Part shown: positions 44,351 through 54,099 of the stretch, one piece after another
Position numbering within the stretch: position 1 is the stretch's first letter
Layout of the letters: each line of letters opens with the position of its first letter
Assembly: GCA_963585895.1 (NCBI GenBank)
Contig: OY757911.1
Location: 60,995,602-61,059,601, forward strand
From: Sepioteuthis lessoniana
Taxonomy: Eukaryota > Mollusca > Cephalopoda > Myopsida > Loliginidae
Direction of reading: 5' to 3'
Length of the DNA stretch: 64,000 nucleotides
Notes under the pieces: model-generated
Told to the model about the DNA's origin: nothing
The model's input: the letters and a program-made list of their open reading frames with translations, nothing else
Databases searched by the model: none
Translations under genes and position numbers: made by a program

Positions 44351-44991
44351 ATAATAATTCTTTGTAAACAATAGCATCAAGTAACTATTCTTAATTCAAA
44401 TAATTTACAATTGAATGGCACCAAGTATTCCTATCTAATACTAATAATTTTGAACAACTCTATTTGAATGAATAGGTACTATCATTCCAGGTCAAAACTG
44501 ACCTTGGAATAACGGCAATGAAAGGAGAATTCACAATTCCGACTATGAGCTATTTTTATATTATCTGTTCATTTTAAAAACAGTAAATTTTAATCTATAT
44601 ACCAGGTGTTGACATAAAATTTTCGACCCACGTATTTTCATAGACGCTTGTATGTTTTATACAAACTTGATTCCAATGAAGCATTACCTTAACTTTGCAA
44701 AGATTACATTTAGAATAATTTGCTCCCTGAAAAATGGAGCTGATTAGAAATTCTAATCGAAATTGAAAGATTTTACGCGTTATTATTGATCAATCGTTTG
44801 TTAATCGATCGTTTATTAATCAATTGTCTGTTGATCGTTCAGCAATTAATGAAAATACTTATTCAGCACAGCTTTTTGAAATAAGATTAAGATCAATACA
44901 TTTGTTGTAATTTTTTTTATTTTTGTCTTTGTTTTTTTTTATCAATGGGTATATCTAATACTCTGATACTCTAATACTTGCTCTCTCTTCT

Positions 44992-44993
<2 letters not shown>
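44351..44993. other. No gene; ATCGATCGT-rich patch
   Basis: AT-rich. Around 44785-44845, variants of GATCAATCGTTTGTTAATC are repeated three to four times. No coding sequence. Confidence 0.5.

Positions 44994-45055
<62 letters not shown>
44994..45055. repeat. (CA)n microsatellite
   Basis: About 29 CA units with a short TATACATA end. Confidence 0.96.
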
Positions 45056-45056
<1 letters not shown>

Positions 45057-45102
45057 TAAAAATGATAACAAATAAATACATATTAGATTTACGAGGATCA
45101 TT

Positions 45103-45962
45103 AAATAAGTTTCCAAACTTTTTTCGTATGGGCACTTTTATTGATAGTACACACATGAAACTCTAGTCCCCTTCGAAGTAATCTGCTCCGGCTGCAATGC
45201 ACTTGTTGTACCGTTCTAACAACTTCTGAAAGGCCCCAATGGAAGTCCTCTTGTGTGAGCGTGTCAATGACCTTCATCACAGACTCTTTCATCTCAATTG
45301 ACTCATAACGACAGCCTCTGAGCTTAGGGAATAAATTAAAGTCACAGGGAACAAGGTCTGGAGTATAGGGAGGCCGAGGAACTGTCGTGTTGCCCATCTT
45401 AGTCAAACAGTCTGTGACAAACATGGTGTTGTGGACTGGTGCATTATCCTGGTGGAAATGCCACTGACCCGATTTGCTGGAATCACTTCCTGAACTCCCT
45501 TAAAACCTCAACATAGTAACCCTAACACAATCCCTAACCCTTTGGTCAATCAACTCTGGTCTACTGACTTCGTTACTCCTCTCACGCCTCTCAACATCCC
45601 CCAAAGACTCCCTGCCTTCCTTGAATCTCTTATGCCACTCAAAAACTGATGCTCGATTCAGGCAAGAAGGTCGAAAAGCAGTCTGAAACATTCTATACGT
45701 TTCTGTGGCATTTTTTCCAATTTTAAAACAGAATTTTATTGCATATCGTTCTTCCTCACATGCAGATTGCATTTTTACAATTCACCAGCTGTGACAATCA
45801 TGCTTTAGTAGAGTGTATTCCGAATGCTGCTGTAGCTGTGCATTTGAAGCGGAAATCATAAAAATTGGTCTGTCATCTCATAAGATGTATAGCAATAACA
45901 TACTGAATTTTCAAGAGTCTACGATTTAAATGCTTGTACAAAAACGTCTGGAAACTTATAGA
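45103..45962 (-). pseudogene. Deleted mariner transposon with transposase remnants
   Basis: Terminal inverted repeats ATAAGTTTCCAAACTTTTTT (left) and, inverted, ATAAGTTTCCAGACGTTTTT (right). On the minus strand, 45772-45500 encodes the transposase N-terminus (EEERYAIKFCFKIGKNATET, VFEWHKRFKEGRESL; helix-turn-helix region). After an internal deletion that removes the first catalytic Asp, it resumes with GQWHFHQDNAPVHNT (second Asp, near 45450). The frame 45424-45101 contains PPYTPDLVPCDFNLFPKLRG (third Asp, the DD34D YSPDLxPxDF box). At ~860 bp it is well short of the usual ~1.3 kb. Its leader matches the fragment at 4128-4360. Confidence 0.88.
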
Positions 45963-46354
45963 ATTCACACTTATATACATTAAATCCATGGAAAATGTTC
46001 TGCGACTATGGGTTTCATGAAGTTTATAAAACAACATTCCTCTGGCAGTTAAGAAGATGGAATGAATTGAAAATACGACAAAATACACACCAAAACCGTC
46101 AGGATTTCGTTTGTGTGTGGTATTAAGTGTGTGAGTGTATAAGGGGGGTGCGTATATGTGTATGTGTTATAGTTACGGGTGGATGTGTGTTTTTAGTTTA
46201 AGTCAGGCCAGGAACGTAAAGCTTTGGGTTTAGCGGAAATGGATTCAAGTGTATATTAATTCGTTACATTATTTCTTGAGGTGACTATAGCTATCGAACA
46301 AAACATCATCACACGACAAATAACCATAAAGTGATTTACTGACGACCTACACTC

Positions 46355-46360
<6 letters not shown>

Positions 46361-46390
<30 letters not shown>
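46361..46390. repeat. (TA)n microsatellite, left of MITE
   Basis: TA array directly left of the element at 46391. Confidence 0.95.
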
Positions 46391-46391
<1 letters not shown>

Positions 46392-46605
46392 GACTGCTGT
46401 TCAAAAGGTTCTAAGCCTCACCCGGATAAAAGAACCATAGTTGAAATTTTTTCGCAGAAACGCACAAGCACTTCTTATAAAAATTTTAAAAAATCCGATT
46501 CAGATTTCTGTCTTGTTTTCAGTAGAGGAGATACCAATACAAAAGTAAAAGATGTACGACAACTCTTAAATCTAGATGAGGCTTAGTATTTATAGAAAGA
46601 CCATC
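46391..46605. mobile_element. MITE-like element inside TA repeats
   Basis: The left end CGACTGCTGTTCAAAAGG leads to TCTAAGCCTCA; the inverted right end CGATGGTCTTTCTATAAA leads to ACTAAGCCTCA, about 30-bp imperfect inverted repeats. (TA)n lies on both sides (46361-46390 and 46608-46671), fitting a TA-targeting element. No transposase. Confidence 0.6.
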
Positions 46606-46607
46606 GC

Positions 46608-46671
<64 letters not shown>
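46608..46671. repeat. (TA)n microsatellite, right of MITE
   Basis: Interrupted TA array. Confidence 0.95.
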
Positions 46672-46674
<3 letters not shown>

Positions 46675-46779
46675 ATGCAAAGCTCTTCTAATGAATTGTG
46701 AATTCGGTCTCCGACATCGTAAAATGTAAACAAAAAGAAGTTATTGCATATATGTTAAATTCTCAAAATTCTGCTGGAA

Positions 46780-46890
46780 CTGATGATGGCTGTAAGGTTA
46801 TGTTATCAGGCTGATGTAAAGTTGCATGGGTTTCCCTATAAGCGTCTCGCGTGTCTAGTCACACATGAATTGTGATAGAACTCTCTGTGT
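46780..46890 (+). mobile_element. SINE-L fragment
   Basis: GATGGCTGTAAGGTTATG (A-box side), GCATGGGTTTCCCTATA (decayed B box) and TAGTCACACATGAATTGTGA echo SINE-L order. Confidence 0.5.
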
Positions 46891-47224
46891 ATGATAATAT
46901 ATATATAAAACAGGTGGGAATATATTTGTTTAAAAAAGTCTGGTTAATTAAAATAGCGCTGAAATCCTTGACAGTAAAGCAGGATAAAGCCAAAAAATTA
47001 TATCTCAACTCATGCCTTTTTATAATGGTCTCTCTACTAAACGTTTTATTCATTGGTTACTATACAAAGAAAATTAGGAGTAAACGTACAATGAAATGAA
47101 TATAAGCAATAAATATTCTCGGTATAAAGCAATGAATAACTCTATGGTACAACAGAAAAAGTAAAAAGAGGAAAGGAAAAGTTTTTACCTGAAATTTCTG
47201 TTGGTAGTTAACAAATTCGAGATA

Positions 47225-47228
<4 letters not shown>

Positions 47229-47279
<51 letters not shown>
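47229..47279. repeat. (TA)n(GA)n microsatellite
   Basis: TA passing into GA. Confidence 0.95.
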
Positions 47280-47414
47280 CGTGAGTTAGGTGTAGAGTGT
47301 GAATAATTCAACTAACCTTGGTACAATGAGTTTGTTTTTTGGTGCCCCATGTTTGGAGTCTAGAATCAAACTAAATGAAGACTTTGTCCTCATTATTATA
47401 TTGCTGATTTCTAA

Positions 47415-47445
<31 letters not shown>

Positions 47446-47449
<4 letters not shown>

Positions 47450-47650
47450 CTTAGTCAATTACTATATATATATATATATAAATATGCATCGTAATTTACT
47501 TGTCTTTTTGCATAGATGTGGCACAAGTCCGTATGAACGGAGCACTCAATGAGACTCGAAATATATAGTAATTGATTAAGCTTTATGTTTACCCATTGAG
47601 ACTCAAACTCACTCGGGAATGATTGCCGGTCTAGCTTGATAAACATTACA
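47446..47650 (-). mobile_element. tRNA-like SINE with short inverted repeat
   Basis: AAAGCTTAGTCAATTACTAT (47447-47470) is inverted at 47560-47585. The minus strand carries two GAGT-TTGAGTCTCA-like B-box motifs (near 47530-47560 and 47595-47620). TA arrays lie at 47419-47446 and 47463-47480. Family uncertain. Confidence 0.4.
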
Positions 47651-47677
47651 CTATTAGAGTTGCTCAGACTTGAAAGG

Positions 47678-47679
<2 letters not shown>

Positions 47680-47742
<63 letters not shown>

Positions 47743-47963
47743 TATATATATGTATATATATCTTCAGCAATATATATATATATATGTTTATATATATATA
47801 TATATATATATTTATCATACAACGTGTGAAAGCACGTGTGGTACCCTGCTCTTATCAGCCGCCAACCAGGGGTGATAACGCAGTTTCGGTAGCTCAAGGT
47901 AGTACTGCCACTCCTGGCGCTACCAAGCAGCTTTTGCCACCGCACCGAACAGGGTATTAAAAG

Positions 47964-48010
<47 letters not shown>
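47680..48010. repeat. TA/TG arrays bracketing a GC-rich insert
   Basis: (TA)n(TG)n and further TA arrays at 47680-47812 and (TA)n at 47968-48010 bracket 47815-47965. That insert is distinctly GC-richer (CCTGCTCTTATCAGCCGCCA, GGTAGTACTGCCACTCCTGG) and unrelated to other families here. It is probably an inserted repeat of unknown type. Confidence 0.6.
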
Positions 48011-48011
<1 letters not shown>

Positions 48012-48131
48012 GCCAGATCAATTAAAAGCAGACACTACATCGGACGTTCATCTTCATTTTTAGAGTGCAATATAATTAAATATATAAATTTTAAATAGTA
48101 TTAAATAAGTTTGTTATAAAACATACATACT

Positions 48132-48330
48132 ACTCAGGATTTAAGGTTGTTGAGACTTGTTGCATACAAACTCACGTGAAGATTAACAACATGAAAACCT
48201 GAGTCCTGAGTTTTTATTTTTATTTTTTTTTTCATGAGTATCTTATTTTTTAAGTGAAATATTTTTTATATTGGCCTGCATTTTTGTGCATAGGACACTA
48301 TAAGGATTTTATGGATTAAAAGACGTTTAG
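48132..48330 (+). ncRNA. Hammerhead-like repeat with inverted partner
   Basis: Plus strand 48174-48211: GTGAAGA (two changes from CTGATGA), TTAACAACA, TGAAAAC, then CTGA and GTC followed by CTGAGT. The left piece 48132-48155, inverted, reads TCTCAACAACCTTAAATCCT then GAGT, an inverted partner lacking the stem III segment. The downstream ~115 bp is homologous to 35990-36085. Decayed and probably inactive. Confidence 0.4.
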
Positions 48331-49110
48331 CGTTAGATTTATCTAAGAGAAACTTTAATCCCCTTCACAAATAAACAATTCTAAAATCAATCGAAGATCC
48401 TCTGTTAAGGGAAATGAAGAAAGGTTTCGTCTAGTTTCTTGGCTTAAAGAGAATTATTTTAACTCAAGTGACACTTATGTGATTAAACGATTTAAACATT
48501 TTTTACATGCTTTGTTAGTTCCAACAACACGATAATAATTATTAATTATTTCTTATTTCTGTTTTGTACAATTCCCTATGATCCTAATTAGTAATGCTTA
48601 ATTGAGTAGAAACAAGTGTTTCATTCAAACAATTTCGTAAATTTTCTTTTGGTTTAAAAGTTTAATTTCTAACGATTGGTTACATATTACAGTAACATGA
48701 CTTCTACAGATTTATGATTATGGCTAGAGACCTCTCTCTAAGAGACCTCTCGTTTAATATAAGAAACAAAATTTTAACCGTAAAAACCTGCGTTGACCAA
48801 TAAATATGCGTAACATAATAGCTCTACATAAAATGATTTGGCTGACTATAGAGAATAGACATACAAATGTTTCCGAATTATTGGTATGGATACTCATTTC
48901 GTAATTTTCCATACATTTCTCCGAAATATAAAGAAAGAGGCGTGATTTGGTATCAGTAACTCTGGCGTTACATTGGGTAAATTTCACACTGATTTTTTTG
49001 ACTATGTGGAAAAACCCACGTACAAAATGATTTAATGAATTTAACGTCAGGTTAGAACAGGTTTAACATGAATATAACTAGTTTATGTTGCTCATTTTGC
49101 CAAGAAACAA
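48331..49110. other. No gene recognised
   Basis: AT-rich and stop-rich; no family assigned. Confidence 0.5.
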
Positions 49111-49112
49111 AA

Positions 49113-50424
49113 CACGTTTTCGAGCTAATTTGATGGTGCTGATACCGACAACGACCTTAGTTTTGTATGGTAGGCTACCGTTTTTGCTGTACCGTAATTG
49201 CTCATTTTCTGGAAAAAAATCAATTTACGATCTTGGCTGATCAAAAAATTTAGTTAATATAGGTCATAGAAACCCATCAATTTTCAGGTAGGCGGAGAAA
49301 TTTATGTCAGATACCTGAAATATTCTATTCTAATGAGAAAAACGTGTTTTTGAGTCAAAACATTTAAAAGAGAAGTACAGAATTTATCCAATTTATGGCC
49401 ATAATTCAAATTAACTGATAAATTTTATCAGTAATACGCTTTAGTAAACCTGATAATTAAGGTGATTTAAGATGATACTATAAAGTCTTCTGTTTGATAT
49501 CTATGAATTTATCCCATCAGATTTGTCCCTTCACAACGAAAGGAAACCTAGCACACCGAGAGCTTTTGTTTTCATAGTTAGAAAGAAACTCCGACTAAAG
49601 ACATCCCAGTCGAACGCACCTATTCCATTGTTCATAATGAACATCGTGAAAATGGTTTCACCATAACATCAGGAAACTCATTTAGGATGATGAATTTGTT
49701 GATTCAATGAATGACTTGGAATTACGCGGTTGGACATCATTCTTTTACGCGGTGAAAAACTTCTTAGGCAATCACCAGGCGGAAAATCAGTGGAAAAGCC
49801 TACCGGACATATGCGCTAATATGAGTATAAAAGTTCATTTTTTTACAAGCCATCTAGATAAATTTCCGGATAATTGCGGCAATGTGAGTAAGGAGCAAAA
49901 ACAAAAAAATAAAAAACAATTCCCTCAGGATATCAAAACAATGGAAGAGCGCGACCAGAGACGGTGGGACAAACGAATAATGGATGATTACTGTTGGAGT
50001 ATCAAAAGGGACTTAAATAACATTGAACAAGACAGATAATCAAGAAAGAAAAATTTTACCATAGTTCTTATGTTCACAAAGGTATTATTTCTCCTGTTAG
50101 TTTATTAAATTATCTAACTAAAATACTTGTTGGTATCGGTATATTTAATCGTGTGGTTTTTAATGACTTATGGTCTGAGTGTTATTGCAAAAATTGTGTT
50201 TATTAATAAGCAGACCAATATTTGTTGGTTAAATATGAAGTGAGAGGTTTCTAGGATTTTACTTTGAGAAATATTGCTAAGGATCAATATCATATATACA
50301 GAAAACAAGTAAAAATACTTTTCCAAAAAATGAGCAATTTCTGTATAGTGAAAACGGTAGCTAACCAAGAAAAAGTAAGGTCATTTTCAGATTCAGCACC
50401 GTCAAATTAACTAGAAAAGATGTG
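49113..50424 (+). mobile_element. Inverted-repeat unit carrying an uncharacterised ORF fragment
   Basis: Arms 49113-49215 and 50320-50424 are inverted copies at roughly 78% over about 103 bp. Shared blocks are AATTTGAYGGTGCTGA, AYGACCTTA, GCTACCGTTTT and ATTGCTCATTTTYTGGAAA. They enclose a fragment of a protein family recurring in arthropod and mollusc genomes (see 49660-50039). The ~1.3-kb unit looks like an internally deleted DNA transposon or a processed copy inside foldback arms. No DDE motif is visible. Confidence 0.6.
49660..50039 (+). pseudogene. Fragment of a recurrent uncharacterised animal protein
   Basis: The open frame 49707-50039 begins MNDLELRGWTSFFYAVKNFL and includes GNHQAENQW, SIKVHFFTSHLDKFPDNCG, a degraded EEQ.ERF-type region, QDIKTMEERDQRRWDKRIM and DDYCWSIKRDLNNIE. 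I recognise this pattern (NFLGNHRAENY, then MSLKVHFLHSHLDxFPEN, EEQGERFHQDI, ADYCWxLKRD) from many hypothetical proteins of insects, spiders and molluscs that occur in multiple copies. Similarity extends upstream of the first Met (IRKLI, DDEFVDS), so that Met is not the true start and the N-terminal several hundred residues are missing. No catalytic function is known to me. A 3'-terminal piece of a mobile-element gene or a retrocopied exon are the two readings. Confidence 0.65.
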
Positions 50425-50439
50425 GGAATGGTATTTACT

Positions 50440-51131
50440 TTAATATTTTAACTCAATGTAGAATAATCACCCATTTCCGGAACAAAAATGAAAAATGCCC
50501 CACCTCCCCGCGAAGTAAAAACAGAATAATAAAGTAATTCGACCAGTTTCGTTTGCTTGTTTGGGTTTTATGGCATATCAACCTTTGTAGGTTATTTAAT
50601 GCCTTATCCATTTTTATACAAATAAGCGGTTCTATTTCAAACAATTCAGTTAAGCATATGTACACAGTTTGATTATGAAAAAAAATCAATTTCAAGCTAT
50701 TCAGTTTAGTCAAATTTCTATTTCAAACTATTCGGTTTAGTATAGGTTTATTTTTTTTGTTTACACACAGTTAAATGTCAAAACAGTTCTATTTGAAACA
50801 ATTCAGTTTAGCACATCATCATAGTTTTGTTCTATTTGACCACTAGATAGGACCGTATCAGGTGCTGCCACTCCGGGCCAGAGTGGACCTGGGAGCGATG
50901 GCAATGAAGGAGTACTCTACATCCCCCAAAGCTCTACCATTACTGGAACCTCACCATCAGATTGTTTAGTGTCATATCTAGGACACTGGTTGGGCGGGTG
51001 GGGGTTTACCCCTCAGCAGAGAATCAGCTGGTATATTCTGCAGCCCTAGCCAACTGGGCAGTCGACCTTTTTTGGTATTTGTCCTTCCAATGTTAACTGT
51101 TCCGGAAATGGGTGATCATTCTAGATTGAAT
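50440..51131. repeat. Inverted repeat flanking a nested Rep-A
   Basis: GTTCCGGAAATGGGTGAT occurs at about 51089-51107 (plus) and inverted at about 50468-50485. Similarity extends to roughly 45-70 bp (TTCTASATTGARTTAAAAT). A minus-strand Rep-A (50550-51065) sits between, apparently inserted into an older foldback structure. Confidence 0.65.
50550..51065 (-). mobile_element. Rep-A, full layout, minus strand
   Basis: On plus, GGGTTTTATGGCATATCAAC and GTAGGTTATTTAATGCC (tail), four first-type units with TTCTATTTCAAACAATTCAG, then the head: CCACTCCGGGCCAGAGTGG, CACCATCAGATTGTTTAGTG, CTAGGACACTGG and CAGCCCTAGCCAACTGGGCA. Confidence 0.88.
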
Positions 51132-51297
51132 TAAAATGTGAAAGTGAGCCCTCTTATAAAAAGTAAAATAATGGGTGATCATTCAATATTTAATTAAAAT
51201 ATAAAAGTGAACCACCTGATAGAATGTAAAATAATGGGTGATCATTCAATTTTTAATTAAAATGTGAAAGACCCCCCCCCCGATAAAATGTAAAATT
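51107..51297 (+). repeat. ~64-bp minisatellite, three units
   Basis: Units start ATGGGTGATCATTCWATTT at about 51107, 51171 and 51234. Each continues AATTAAAATGTGAAAGTGA, a C-rich patch (CCCCCCCCC in the last) and GATAAAATGTAAAAT. The first unit is part of the inverted repeat at 51085-51131. Confidence 0.8.
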
Positions 51298-51589
51298 GTT
51301 TTTTTAATGAAAAATGGCGTGAGTTTGAGGGTCTAAATAGTCATAGTCCCTGCCGTTTCCCCAACCAAAAAAAGAAAAGAAAAACAAAAACAAAAAGAAA
51401 AAACAATCCTAGAATTTTATTCCTGGTGAACTTGAACCGCTGACCCAGTAGAATTTTATCAATTTTGGTGGATTTTTCGAGTCAGAGGTTAATATATTTA
51501 CAGAAGTAAATTTACCGATATTTTTTAAATTTCTTTTAATCAAGGTGGTAATATTTATGAAGATAAAAGACATTAATTCATCTGGTTTT

Positions 51590-51925
51590 CCTTCAACCGG
51601 CTGGGTGTAAATAAAATGGGAAATAGGCTATCTAACCTTGGATATCCAACAACGAGAAGGAAAACTCTGTATTTAAACCAGCTTTAACTTGTTTTAAAAT
51701 TGACCGTGTGTAAAAGCCTTTTCGTAGTGGAGAACTTGAGTATATACATTAAACTGTGTTGTAATTATTTCAATTAAAGGCACTTGAAGCTATAATTGTT
51801 TACCAATAATTATCCTGTGTTACTTGAGGCTAAAGGATAAAAATATTGACTTCGACATTAAATAAAATAAGATGTAAATAATATGTCTTAAAACTAACCA
51901 ACCAACCAACCAACCAACCAACCAA
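51590..51925 (+). mobile_element. SINE-C1 fragment then a Rep-A-type tail
   Basis: 51590-51745: ACAACGAGAAGGAAAACTCT and AAAATTGACCGTGTG, the C1 body and tail without a head. 51845-51925: GACTTCGACATTAAATAAAA, ATATGTCTTAAAAC and (CCAA)n, a Rep-A-type tail. Confidence 0.6.
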
Positions 51926-52314
51926 AAATAAGCGTATTTGCTTGAAAGGTCATTACAACATTTTTTCTTGGAGTTGACTTTTATAAAACTCCTGGAAGAG
52001 AAGAACATGTTTGTCTATCCGTTGTTGGAATGAATATTAGATACCGTTAAAATTGGGATGTTCACTGGAAAAGGTGAAGTTAATAATAAAGCAATAGAGA
52101 AGTGGAGAAAAGGAAATCACTATGTATCATTTATTTCTGTTTGAAAAAGAAGGCATGAAAAAATAATCATGCAATAGAATGGTTTTATATTCTCTCATTC
52201 CACGTGGATATATAATTTGTTTGTCTTAATTTTGACATAAATCGACTTCTTTTTTCAATAAAGAGTTTTTCGCATTTTGCCTTATTCTTTATTCATAAAC
52301 TTCTCCCAAAGACA

Positions 52315-52391
52315 TCTCTCTCTCTCTCTCCCCCTCTCTCTCTCTCACACACACACACACATACACATACACACACACACACATACATACT

Positions 52392-52437
<46 letters not shown>
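52315..52437. repeat. (TC)n(CA)n(TA)n microsatellite
   Basis: TC, then CA with TACA interruptions, then TA. Confidence 0.95.
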
Positions 52438-52439
<2 letters not shown>

Positions 52440-52499
52440 AAAAGTACAGAAAAAAAAAAAACAGGGTCTTCAGCAGACAATTTTACTTAGTAGTTACCA

Positions 52500-52640
52500 T
52501 GCCTAAATGAAAGTCTAGAAATCAAAATGTTTAAAATTGGCAAATGTTTCTACAAATAAAATTCTCCTCTGAAGATCTCTCTTGTGTTTTTCTTTTATCC
52601 TTGTTCATTTTTATTCGGTCGGATTTGTTTCCAGTTTTTC
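52500..52640 (+). repeat. Decayed copy of the 38461 hammerhead-like repeat
   Basis: CCTAAATGAAAGTCTAGAAA aligns to the core region at 38460, and TTGGCAAATGTTTCTACAAA plus GTCGGATTTGTTTCCAG align to its downstream part. The core boxes are lost here. Confidence 0.55.
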
Positions 52641-52667
52641 CCCATATATATATATATATATATATAT

Positions 52668-53148
52668 TGAGAAGCAAAGTCGACACTATAGCGTTTCAGT
52701 TCTAATAAAGCATCATCAGGGATATCATGGATGATATTGGTGATGTTAAATGGATGTGTAGAAAGTGTAAAATAAAAAAAATAACAAAATTCCGCGGCAT
52801 ATACATTTGGGGGAGCCAGACTTGCAGGAATTGAACTTCGTCGAAAACAAGGAATGATTCAAAATCTTTCTCGATAAACAAACGGAACATAAATTCTACA
52901 CAATATTTCTAATAACTCGAATGACGTAATTTAAGATGACAAACGCTGATTCATTAATAAAACGGCCAACTTTTTCTGGTCAAAAACGGTCAATTTTTTT
53001 CTTTTTTATACATATTTTCCCTAGGTTTTTATATTTTACACTTTTTACACGTCCATGGTTGATTTAACATCACTAATATCATCTCACATAGTCCAGATGA
53101 TGGTTCATTTGAACCAAAACACTATAGTATCGACTTTGCTTCCCAATA
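52668..53148. ncRNA. Inverted pair of hammerhead-like motifs
   Basis: Arms of about 120 bp (52668-52787 and 53025-53148) are inverted copies. Minus-strand arm: CTGATGA (52719-52713), a 15-nt stem II segment, GAA (52697-52695), ACGC-TATA-GTGT as stem III, then C (52682), giving a GUC cleavage triplet. Plus-strand arm: CAGATGA (53094-53100, one change), GGTTC-ATTT-GAACC as a perfect stem II, AAA in place of GAA, ACAC-TATA-GTAT as stem III, C (53131) and GACT. The last pairs with AGTC (53090-53093) just before the core as a 4-bp stem I. Neither arm is perfect, but together they imply an intact hammerhead ancestor. A TA array adjoins at 52645-52668. Confidence 0.62.
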
Positions 53149-53223
53149 AATATCCCCTTTTACTTGGATTAACTTGTTATCAATTTTTCTTTACAAATTG
53201 TCGGATTACCATCCATCATTTGC

Positions 53224-53227
<4 letters not shown>

Positions 53228-53291
<64 letters not shown>

Positions 53292-53292
53292 T
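53228..53292. repeat. (TA)n(TG)n microsatellite
   Basis: TA passing into TG. Confidence 0.96.
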
Positions 53293-53365
53293 TTAAATGA
53301 ATACACCATTGTTTCATTTAGGACTGATTTTAATCAGTTGAATCTTGTTGATTGGATACACTTCG

Positions 53366-53612
53366 GCCGGCCGTGGTGGCAGCGCCACAGATCTGGTAGA
53401 GTGTGTCACGACTCTGGATATACCTCGAGCCTCGGGAGGCCGTTTCCCCAGGCTCCAACCCTCCTCGGAGGGGCTAGATTTATCCCCTGGGGCCTAAGTT
53501 GCCTCTTTTTAGGGGAATGCCGACGGGGCCTGAGGCATTTTTAGAGCCACCAGGTGCGTCTGGGCTAAAAAAGGTCTTGTGCCACACTCGTCCGGTTGGT
53601 CGGACGGTCGAC
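53366..53612. repeat. GC-rich insert of unknown type
   Basis: About 250 bp much richer in G and C than the surroundings, with blocks such as CGGCCGGCCGTGGTGGCAGC, TATCCCCTGGGGCCTAAG and CGGTTGGTCGGACGGTCG. No open frame of note. A weak tRNA A-box-like TGGTAGAGTG occurs near 53394. It may be a SINE or DNA-element insert. Confidence 0.5.
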
Positions 53613-53694
53613 AAATACCACCAGTGTTTCATTTATATGTAACTCCCTACCCTACAAAATACTGTTTATTTTACTGGCTAAATATACTAAAGTG

Positions 53695-53990
53695 TATGTA
53701 TTTACCCAACTCCTTTGACGTGAGCAGGATTTGACGCAAGGACAATGATTCTAAATCGGATAAAGCTGGTTAGTATTCAAAGTTTTTTCCTTAACTTAGA
53801 CTGGTTGCCTTACCAGAGCTAAAGACCCAAGTCTGGATTCATGGCTTTCTGAAAGGCATTAGCACAAAATGAAACGCAAGGGTTCTCGACATAAACTTGT
53901 TACGTGTTGCCGATTCAATTTCCCACGATGATAACCGTTACGATAAGTGTGTGTGACGGCAAAATTATTAAAATCCCAAGACGAGAATTT
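53695..53990 (-). mobile_element. SINE-C1, decayed
   Basis: On plus: GTATTTACCCAACTCCTTTG (tail side), TTTTTTCCTTAACTTAGACT, GGTTGCCTTACCAGAGCTAA, then a decayed head with ACGATGATAACCGTTACG. Same order as 18715-19025. Confidence 0.65.
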
Positions 53991-54099
53991 ATTTTTCGCA
54001 TGTGTGAAGACGGGACGGTCTGGCACTTGATCCCTCGTATAATAAGTCCTTTTTCAGAGTCCTTTCTCGGGCATATAGGAACTGGCATATTATGTGGGG

